Assembly: GCA_030549495.1 (NCBI GenBank) | Contig: JAUIRK010000710.1 | Location: 186,001-250,000, forward strand | Length of the DNA: 64,000 nucleotides | DNA from: Nectonema munidae | Taxonomy: Eukaryota > Nematomorpha > Nectonematoida > Nectonematidae | Reading direction: 5' to 3' | Shown: positions 56,190 to 64,000 of the stretch, in pieces | How the letters are laid out: each line of letters opens with the position of its first letter | Position numbering within the stretch: position 1 is the stretch's first letter | The notes under the pieces: model-generated | Seen by the model: the letters and a program-made list of their open reading frames with translations, nothing else | Told to the model about the DNA's origin: nothing | The model's database searches: none | Translations under genes and position numbers: made by a program

Positions 56190-57010
56190 TTTGAGGATTT
56201 CACTGATAAACAACTTTATAACTCGTCCAAACTTTTTTCACGCTATCCTCGATATTCAGACGATTCGGACGATACGATTATTTATGAGTATTCTTAATTC
56301 TCATTTTTTTAATATAAGTTCAATGTCGTCTGCAAAAGCTAGGGCCTTACTAATATTGTTTAAATTATCGAGTATATCATTTATATATAGGATAAATAAT
56401 AGAGGTCCTAATAAAGACCCTTGAGGGACTACTGTAGATGTTCAATCAGATATTAGATAAACTTTTTATTTGAAAATTTTCTATATTTGAAAAAAAAGTT
56501 TATTCAATAAGGAGTCATGATTAATACAGTCAAAAGCTGCGTTAAGGTCTGAGAATATACCTAATGAACTAAAATTTTTTATTCCAATTGTTAATGATTT
56601 CAGAAATAAGTAGCTCTGACCTTTAATATGAGTTTAAATTGATATAACCTTTTTTGTTTTGATATTTTAATGATTTAATATTCAATAAAATCTTATAGAG
56701 TGAAGTTTTTCAATGTTATTAAACTTTCGAAGAACGAATTGATCGTCAAGTAAGAAATTATAAATTTTTGAAAACAGGTACTATGCTGACAGGTCTATAC
56801 TTGTTTATTTCAGTTTGCCTAACTTTTTTTTTCTATTGGTAGCATTTTGCTTATTTGAAAAAATTTGGATACTCTCTTTGAGATATGCAATTATAGATAA
56901 TGAAAGGCGGTTTTATTATTCCGTTAGCTATAATAAATTTAGTTAATTGTATTTAATATATCATATGAAACATTTTTATATTGAAAGTCTTACCACACCT
57001 TTGATAAAAT
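56190..57010 (-). mobile_element. LINE reverse-transcriptase relic on the minus strand
   Basis: In transcript order the minus strand shows EINKYRPVSIVPVFKN, GIFSDLNAAFDCINHDSLLN, then VPQGSLLGPLLFILYINDIL and ISKALAFADDIELIL. These are reverse-transcriptase motifs in the correct order, ending with the FADD box. Several breaks separate them. It points toward the plus-strand relics at 53.3 and 55.5 kb. Confidence 0.78.
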
Positions 57011-57905
57011 ATTTTATAGCTCTCTTTATACTCTTTCTTAATTAATTCCATAAAGCTCAATTTCCTCTATATCACTCAATTCATTGTTCAACCTTATATT
57101 CTTCCCTAAAGACAACATTAGGAATGCCCTTTATAAATAATTTTGGAACCTTTATTTAGGGTGTCTGGCAATTTAAGCCACGAGACCTCAATAATTCAAA
57201 ACACTTATTTTTGTTGATTTTTAAAATTTTGTGATTTCAACTTCATCTTTTATTAATTTCCTAGCTTCTTTTATTTATTGGTGCATTTGTTAATGAAGTT
57301 TCCACCACTAAAGATCTCTTGAAGTCAAATTCATTATTTTTATTATAATCTTGTTAGTTATTTTTCTATTTTCTCTTCTATATTTTTAAGAGTGTTGTTG
57401 TGTTTAATGTCGCAGCTGGAACTTAATTCATCTAGAAGGAAAATTGTGGTATTAACTAAGTTTTGCTTACTAACCCTGTTCAAAATTAAGTATTTAAAAG
57501 CCGTCAATTTGACCTAGTCTATAGCTTTGCTTAAATCTTCCATAAAAAAGTGAAACCCAAGAACATAAAAATAATCAGAACCAGATTTAAAATATTAACA
57601 GTGAGTATTCAGTCTAAAATTACAAACTTTTCGTGCTAAAGAAAATAACAAATCATTTAAAACTAAAGTGCAATATTTTAAAAAATATTACAGTGGAGCC
57701 CGCTTATTGTCATACCCTCCGTGTATGAATAAATTATGACATAATCCGGGATATTCTAATATCCGGGCTTAGCTATTTTCATGATTATGGTGGTTATAAC
57801 TATTTAACTGTGCGTGGTTATACATGTAGGGGCCTACACTGATAAGTGGCAACACGATGGTTAACAATTAAAACAAGTATTTATTACATTTTTCAGACAT
57901 TATTA

Positions 57906-58190
57906 TCACAATATACAAATAAAAGAATAAAAAATATTTATTGCATCCACGAACCAGGTGTAAAGGGCCGTCTCGACGTCAGCTGCCTTGCCAGTCCGCA
58001 TGCGGTTGCCGTTCTTGTTCTGCTCAGCATCTTGCAGGATCTGGGACTTCTTGCTGAGAATTTTTAAAATGGTGGACTGTGAAACACCATACGTTTTGGA
58101 CAATTGAGTTTGTGATTGGCTAGATGACCACTTTATGATCTCCAGCTTCTGGGCAAGGGACAAGTCATTTCACTTACGTTTAGCACTCAT
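57906..58190 (-). pseudogene. Tigger transposase N-terminal DNA-binding fragment
   Basis: The frame starts MSAKRK, meets an immediate stop, and continues LSLAQKLEIIKWSSSQSQTQ, LSKTYGVSQSTILKILSKK and ADVETALYTWFVDA. This is the CENP-B/pogo-type helix-turn-helix (family pattern LSLEQKLEIIK...YGVSKSTI). The second DNA-binding half and the DDE domain are missing; after WFVDA the frame runs into unrelated sequence. Confidence 0.85.
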
Positions 58191-58299
58191 TATTAAAAAC
58201 TGAAGAATAGCTTAGCAAAAACTGCCCTTTTTATCGGCAAATGTTGTTTTGATTGGGAAGTTTATTTAAGATCAAAAGGATGCATCCTTTCAAGACCTG

Positions 58300-58375
58300 T
58301 GTGTGCAGCTGTGTGTGTGTGCAGTGTGTGTGTTGCTATGCATGCGTGGGTGCATGTGCGAAGCTTCGTGATCAC
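58300..58375. repeat. GT-rich simple repeat
   Basis: Imperfect GT runs (gtgtgtgcagctgtgtgtgt, gcagtgtgtgtgttgc) lie inside the Tigger element. Confidence 0.8.
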
Positions 58376-58921
58376 AATGTTGCTTTCGTGATCACATGTG
58401 ATTTATCGACGCATTAACCTGTCCGAAGTCTTACCAAATGGTTGAAGCCAAATGATTTTTAACGGGAAAGTGCGACCATGCGCGAACACTCATCATGGTG
58501 ATGCTTATCGATAACATCGTCATGGTCATGGTTAATTAAGGGATTAGACTTTGATGTAACTTATTGGTGCATTACTGTTGGTTTAGTGATAAGATAGGAG
58601 TTCAAGTTGATGAAAAAATGCGTGTATCGGAGCGATAATCCTGCAAAATGTTATTCTAAAAATTAATTTTGGCTAATTTTCTATGACAATAAACGGGAAT
58701 ATCTATGACATTAAACGAGCAAATTTCTATGTTTTGTATAGGAAATGGTTTGGGATTTCAATATTTTATGACAATAAACGGGATATTCTATAAAACGGTA
58801 TGATATTAAGTGGGCACTACTGTACTTAAAAAAATATGTAGGCATTGAAATTTGCGTAGGCGCCATTTTGTTTACTAAGAATAAATTTTTTTTCAAATGA
58901 TCTTACTCTAAGAATCAACTA

Positions 58922-59045
58922 GAGCCTTAATGATTGCTAGGGTGTAGTTCTTTAACAATTGAATGTCAGGGATTCGATCCCCAAGGCTTTCGACTCTTAA
59001 AGACAAAATCACAAAACTGGGAATAACCATTTCAAGCATAATGTA
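58922..59045 (+). mobile_element. tRNA-derived SINE, family 2, copy c
   Basis: gagccttaatgattgctagg, tgtcagggattcgatcccca and aggctttcgac follow copy a. A body similar to that of copy a (aaatcacaaaactgggaata) follows. Confidence 0.7.
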
Positions 59046-59289
59046 AAATAAGCTGAAATGGTCTTTATATGAAATAAGTGGAACTAGAATATTTGTACCA
59101 CACGATATTAAAAAAAAGAAACGTAGTTTCTACAAATTAGAAACAATGTTTCGCCAACAGCACCTACTACTATTTAGGTTGTAAAGCTGATGCATGCAAA
59201 ATAAATCGACATCCTTCTCAAGCGTATGAATTTAAAGTCATAAAAAGAAACCGCCAGTAAAATTAAAAACGCGTGGAATCCAACAACCT

Positions 59290-59941
59290 TTTTGAATTTG
59301 CACTGGGTTGGAAAATTGCTTCCTACATCGAAAAGTAAATTTCATTACGAGGAGCGAATGCCAGTTGTTGTTTCAAGCAGTGACATGGCTGTTACTTGGG
59401 GTGCCTTTATTAAATTCATATGGGAAAAACAAAGGAAGAGAAGTGCTCTCAAGTGTTTCTGGAGATTTGTTTGAAAAATGGTATTTGACACCACAGGTCT
59501 TAACACTGGACGCTTGCCTGCAATATGCTTTTGTATCCACAATAAACTTAAAAAGCGACTTCTCTGGTGTCCTTGCAGACATGCTATTGATGAAATATTG
59601 TTAAAGATGTGCAAACACGACATGGTACAGGAAAATATGGAAAACTTTTATTCGCCCAAAAAAGAAAAGCTCAGTAAAGGAGTTGAATTGAATCATCTGG
59701 TTGGAAAGTCTTTCTTCAAGCATTTGAATCTAAATGAAAGTTTTTTATCCTTGGAAGTTAAAAAGTGGAAAGATGATATATCCTTGGAACACCTAAAGAT
59801 ATTTGAAATTTTAAAATTATCATCTTTTCATCAATTTACAATAATAGAAAAAAGTATGGCCCTGTCGCGGGCCTTTTTCAATTTTAGGGGGCAAGGAAAA
59901 CATCCTAACCCCCCTCCGTTGCCCCGGGATGGGCACCCCTG
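59290..59941 (+). pseudogene. Transposase-like relic of the FDTT..NTGR family with a hAT-type end
   Basis: Across shifting frames the plus strand reads LLGVPLLNSYGKNKGREVL, then MVFDTTGLNTGRLPAICFCI, KKRLLWCPCRHAIDEILLKM and FYSPKKEK. The FDTT..NTGR and LW.(A/P)CRH motifs belong to a transposase-like family that I remember from invertebrate genomes. The same architecture is seen at 48.1-49.3 kb. Its 3' end is a hAT-style terminus: read on the minus strand it is CAGGGGTGCCCATCCCGGGG, ending at 59941. The upstream end was not found. Confidence 0.6.
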
Positions 59942-61308
59942 GTCAAAGACCTGTTCACGGACTTATGTTTTGATTTATACTGTTATCTTAGATAAAACTC
60001 AGTTATGTTTATTAGGTTTTTCAAGAAAAAGAACCCCCGCCCTCTCCTATTTTTAATGCTCTGCATACGGATCGGTTGCTTCATCATAACATTTTTTATT
60101 TATATACACGAACAGATTGTTACTTTTTATCAAGTAAGATATGAACAATTTTTTTCATCAAATTCCCAGACTATTTTAACATTTTTTTATATAAATTATA
60201 ATTTATAGACCTTGTGTAAGATGAAAACAAATATATACCTCTTTTCTTGAATCTTTTGTAGTCTTTCATCACTCAAATTTTCAAAATCTCTAAAATTGCA
60301 ATTGAGCAAGAGCAATAACGCAAATGGACCACTTGCTAAGGAACGTGCTCAAAATGAAAGCCAAGTTTGCTTTATCCCTTCTTTTTCCACCAGATTTGCC
60401 CGGTAATAACAATTTAGATGGATCTGTGCGAATCAGAACCTATCTCTTGTGTCAAGATCAATTCAAGGAATCTTTCAAAGCGTAAAGCTCCCCTCCTCAC
60501 ACCACAAACCTCAGAACAAATAACCCCTTCCATTATGAATTCATTTGACGCGTAAGTTATTTTTATGATTACCTATTTTCTATTCAATGATGTTGGGGCC
60601 AAATTTCCATCACATCAACCTTTAAGTCCCAATTGGAGTGTCCAATACAATTAAAACTGTATTAGTTATATGAAAACTCATTTTTCGTTCAAGTTTTAAG
60701 TTTGTATGATTTAGAAAAATGCAGTTTTTATTCCAAATTTTTTTATTTACAAAAACAAAGTTTATCAATGAAATCCTTACTGAGTAATTTCGTTTATATA
60801 CCCAACCTGACTGCGCACATCATGTTAATTATTAGGATTAAGGCAATCTTGTCTCTAAATTTTATAATGAAATATTTGTCTTTGTTTTTAATCAACAATT
60901 TTATAGCTAGCTCATTCTTCAGTCATTTAGAACATTTACTATTTTATTTTCATCCTATTAAACACTTTTTTGTCCAAAACTCGGTTTATGCGACATTTCA
61001 CATTTCATCATTTTTTAACTTCATCATCACAACTTTCAAAATGTATTATGTGTTTAATGAACAATGTCTAAATGGCGAGGTGGTGAATTGTCTTAGTCAT
61101 GAAAGGATTGTATACGGCCTACCTACTGTAAATATCAGGGATTCGAAGCCTTAGTAGTTCAGGAGAATATTTAGTCTAAACTCAAATAAAGTTGGGAATA
61201 TTATAATGGAATATTAATATTTTACAATGGTCAGTTTTTTTATTTAGACATTTAAATTTCTGAAGGTTTTCTTATTTTTTTCATTACTCAATATCAATTG
61301 TATGCATA
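59942..61308. other. No supportable gene
   Basis: A 150-codon plus-strand frame at 60702-61154 is AT-driven and ends in a tRNA-like stretch (gcgaggtggtgaa ... cagggattcgaagcc, 61073-61150), so I read it as repeat-derived. Confidence 0.3.
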
Positions 61309-61450
61309 CGGTAAAGGTAACATGGGTTGTTTTCACCGAAAAGGCACACGCACCGCTTGTATCGAACTATGAAAAAAGCAGGCTTGACGCGTTATCGAAT
61401 CCAAGACCTTGAGTTATCGAAACTCATAATCTAACTGACCGTACCCACGC
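61309..61450 (-). mobile_element. tRNA-derived SINE, family 1, copy c
   Basis: ggtaaaggtaacatgggttg, gcttgtatcgaactatgaa, agcaggcttgacgcgttatc and ccaagaccttgagttatcga match copy a closely in the same order. Confidence 0.75.
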
Positions 61451-61733
61451 CCCCATAGAGTATAATAGTTAGCCAATTATATAATATATAGTTATATAAT
61501 CTTTATCAAAAGTATGATTATGGTAAAACAGTTTGATAGTTATAGATAATATATTTTTTCTAGATTTATTTGTTGTATAGTCGTTAAATCAATTTTTGTT
61601 GAATATAAAGTTAAAGGTGCTGTAGCCGGAGTCATAGAAAAAAATATTTTTGCTGCGGAGCTTTACAATTTTTGTTCCGCTCCGAAAACTTGGTAAATAT
61701 TGTTTATATTTAGTTCCCTTAGATCTCATTCCA

Positions 61734-62141
61734 TTAAATTTCATTCTCCAATCTCTGGGAGTTAGCGCAGCCTCTTAATTGGGCCCTTTTATAAGTTTCA
61801 GTGGCAAAGAATCCCCCGAAACTCACTGAGGAGAAGTAATGAAGTATTGAAAATGAATTACTCACCTTGAAGAAACAAACTTCTTAAGAGGGAGTCTGAT
61901 TCTCGCTGGGCATCACTGACTCCGTACTGATGACTCTAAGAAGAGGAAGCATTTGAGAGGATTCTTGTGTAAGCAGCACAAGTTATAAGTAAATCGTTTT
62001 TGAATACCTACCTTCGCATTTTTGGCGTGTTTAGGATGTGGAGTTGAAGTGATATTCATCTTATGTGAAATTTTAACATGATTTTGATTTAGTAAAAGCA
62101 GGGTTACGTTGTCAAAGTCGGTAGTCGGAGCACTGATGAGT
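61734..62141 (-). CDS. Unrecognised host gene, last three coding exons
   Basis: Three exons join with consensus borders and matching phases: 62141-62012 (cttcctag acceptor, AAG|gtaggt donor), 61935-61866 (cctcttcttag, CAAG|gtgagt) and 61825-61734 (ttctcctcag, ending in a stop). They encode at least 96 residues: LISAPTTDFDNVTLLLLNQN, HVKISHKMNITSTPHPKHAK, SHQYGVSDAQRESDSLLRSL and SFGGFFATETYKRAQLRGCA, ending SQRLENEI. There is no signal peptide or membrane segment in this part. The first exon starts at an acceptor with an apparent branch site (ttaactaat), so an upstream exon is expected. Splicing quality and codon use say a real gene; I recognise no family and assign no function. Confidence 0.65.
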
Positions 62142-63506
62142 CTAGGAAGCAGGAGAGGCATTAGTTAATTATACTTTATTGTAAGCACCTTATTAATTAA
62201 TACTAATATTAAAATTTTATTTTTCAATTCAAACTTAATACTATCTTTAGCATTTATATTTACATTCTATCTATAAATCTTAATCTTAATTAAGCTTATC
62301 TCTAAATATTATCTCTCAAGTGTTTTATTCAATTATAAAGCTTGAACGATATGAACTTTTTTTAACCTCTTTTTCATGGCGTTTTCATGATTAGATTTTT
62401 ATTATTATCAAATAACCCTTTTGAAATTTCATCAAAGAATATATTGGGTTGTTTTCTGCTTTAACAAGTGCAATATTTTTTAAAAGCTCTAAAAAGCACT
62501 CCTATAAAAGAAACAGTTTTCGAATAAAATCTTCTGGATAAGCTTTCGATATTCATTTTTTCTCATACACAGGTTTGCCGCTCTACCCGTGATTTTGACT
62601 ATTCAAATTTATTCCTCAATTTGCATAATAGTTGATTGACAAGTGCTCAACTGATTTTTAATTGGGCCTTGATGTGTAAAATTTCTTAGAGCTATTGCCA
62701 GGGCTAACGTTAATGTAGAATTAGTGTTAGTATTAGGGTTGAGGTTGGGTTTAGTGTTGTACATACATTTACATATACATTTTTTGACATTCTTGACACA
62801 AAAAAGGTCTTGCGCTATAACCATAGTCGGAGTTATAGATCCTTAAGGGATGGCAGTTAAAAAATAATTTTAAGTGTTTGATCATGGAAAAATAAGCTTA
62901 ATCTTTGTTTAAGCATGTGGAATCGCCTTTCTTTAGTTGAAATCTCCGCAATCCTCCTTATCCGAATCAAATAAGTTTTATTCGTTCTCAATTTCATTTG
63001 TGAAAGTTTCACATGGGAGTAAAATTTCACCTTCATAAGGATCAGTCTTCAACAAATTTTCACAAGTTTTCTCCTTATAATCCTTTCCAAACCGTTTCTA
63101 ATTTCTTTACTTTGCGAACAAAAAGAGTTCACTGTCTTCATTTTTTCTCCAGTAAAATAAAGTGTTTATAATTGAAAAGTAGTGAATTGAATAGATGCAT
63201 AAACTTAAACATCAAATTTTATGTTTTTTTGCACATTTATTTCAACAATTTTTCTTTTGTATGCGTTTGTTAAATTTCTAATTCTCTTCATTGACAAAAG
63301 TAATAAATAGGTTTTTAAATGCTGCACTTGTAGCAAAATGAGTAAAATTTACATTGAATATATAAAATTCCATTGAAAAAAGGCAGTGGTTAGTCTTCAA
63401 AATTGTGCTATTAATTACACAGCGCTCATTACCCATGAAAAATTCTTTTACTAGATTTTCAACAATTAAATTATCTAATCTTTTCCTAATATGATACCAT
63501 TATTAG
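62142..63506. other. Between two divergent unrecognised genes
   Basis: Apart from the 62.6 kb repeat, the minus strand near 63110-62940 shows a lightly interrupted frame (ENLLKTDPYEGEILLPCETF). It may be a decayed transposon protein or an unrecognised exon. No promoter elements stand out. Confidence 0.3.
62600..62805. repeat. Interspersed repeat, copy 2 (partner at 9.9 kb)
   Basis: tcctcaatttgcataatag, gggccttgatgtgtaaaatt, tgtagaattagtgttag, gtacatacatttaca and ttgacacaaaa repeat the 9890-10120 copy in the same order and orientation. Confidence 0.7.
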
Positions 63507-64000
63507 GGCTGGACGTGTGGAATATTCCAAACTGAATGGCCTTGAAATTCATGACGAAGGCATCTTTGGTAAGTTTTTTTTATGTGATAGAATTCCTATT
63601 TTTTTTTTGAAAAATTTTTTATAATATTTTTCTATAATAAATTCAAAAACCGAAATATACCCAAATCTCAAAGCTTTTATCTCAAATCTTAATGAAAAAT
63701 ATTTTCTTTTTAATATTATTGATTTATTACAATTTCAAAAATAGAATTCTCAAAATTTTTAGAAACCTTACTTTTTGCCATTTTAATTGTCTCCTCCCCC
63801 ATCCTTCCTTTTAGGAGATGATGAACAAAGTGAGTTTGAGGAATTTTGCTCCCACAGTGGACTCCGTCAATGCATCAACGAGAGCTTTGTTGCTATGCCT
63901 CTTGTCGCGAACCACGTCAAAAAGAATGCCGTAAGCACTTTCCATCACTTAAAGAGGAGGGTGAATCCTTGGATGGATGAGGCCTGCCAAGGCCAAGGCT
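63507..64000 (+). CDS. Unrecognised host gene, two exons, runs off the right edge
   Basis: Exon 63507-63568 (acceptor ccattattag, donor TTT G|gtaagt) encodes AGRVEYSKLNGLEIHDEGIF. Exon 63815 onward (acceptor tccttccttttag) joins in phase and stays open to base 64000: GDDEQSEFEEFCSHSGLRQC, INESFVAMPLVANHVKKNAV, STFHHLKRRVNPWMDEACQG. A gtaagc at 63931 could be an earlier donor. The drop in AT content and the clean borders support a real gene. I do not recognise the protein. Upstream exons were not found, and it is divergent from the minus-strand gene at 61.7-62.1 kb. Confidence 0.6.

Larger units (their letters stand above)
57691..58822 (-). mobile_element. Tigger/pogo DNA transposon, internally deleted
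   Basis: The left end CAGTGGAGCCCGCTTATTGT then catacc and the right end (other strand) CAGTAGTGCCCACTTAATAT then catacc match at 21 of 26 bases. TA lies on both sides (57689-57690 and 58823-58824), as expected of the Tc1/mariner superfamily. The right half carries several subterminal repeats of ctatgacaataaacggga. Only the first part of the transposase remains, so it cannot move itself. Confidence 0.9.

Noticed and set aside
60702-61154. 150-codon plus-strand frame as a gene
   Set aside because: It is F/I/L/S-rich, as expected of AT-rich non-coding DNA, and its 3' part overlaps a tRNA-like repeat.
62940-63110. Minus-strand frame around ENLLKTDPYEGEILLPCETF as an exon of the 61.7 kb gene
   Set aside because: It is interrupted and lacks a donor in the right phase. 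It may be transposon debris.

Overview
The window is AT-rich, intron-rich animal DNA. The two recognisable host genes are arthropod-like and split into short exons by long introns. Their surroundings are crowded with small DNA transposons, tRNA-derived SINEs and worn LINE pieces. I infer an arthropod, plausibly a crustacean such as a parasitic copepod; this is inference, because nothing in the window is diagnostic of species. There is no rRNA, CRISPR array, operon or bacterial gene.

Layout. (1) About 1-12.5 kb, minus strand: most of a gene for the splicing factor CLASRP (CLK4-associating SR-related protein). It starts at 12545 and runs off the left edge; I place nine exons, one tentatively. 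An old Tc1/mariner-like relic and tRNA-like repeats lie in its introns. (2) 13-31 kb: no host gene that I can support. Here are a hAT element sitting inside the end of another hAT-like element (13.0-15.0 kb), a broken TTF/ZMYM1-type hAT relic with a smaller element inside it (18.5-20.7 kb), and a 3.7 kb block (22.9-26.7 kb) with inverted G/C-run ends and two unrelated arrays of about 150-bp tandem repeats. A worn LTR-retrotransposon fossil lies near 29.3-29.9 kb. (3) 31.9-40.1 kb, minus strand: a complete-looking gene for the dual-specificity kinase minibrain/DYRK1A. Seven coding exons join in frame with GT-AG junctions and give an 805-residue protein. A Charlie-type MITE lies in one intron. 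(4) 40-61 kb: mostly transposons. These include piggyBac-type MITEs, one nested in another; two relics of an unusual transposase-like family; LINE reverse-transcriptase relics on both strands; a Tigger/pogo element with clear ends; and two SINE families. (5) 61.7-62.1 kb, minus strand: three well-spliced exons forming the C-terminus of a protein I do not recognise. (6) 63.5-64.0 kb, plus strand: two exons of a second unrecognised gene that continues past the right edge.

The two named genes both act around pre-mRNA splicing. CLASRP binds CLK-family kinases, and DYRK kinases phosphorylate splicing factors among other targets. Their closeness is probably chance. I found no undescribed functional system. 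The most unusual structures are the 3.7 kb satellite-bearing element and the nested MITEs.
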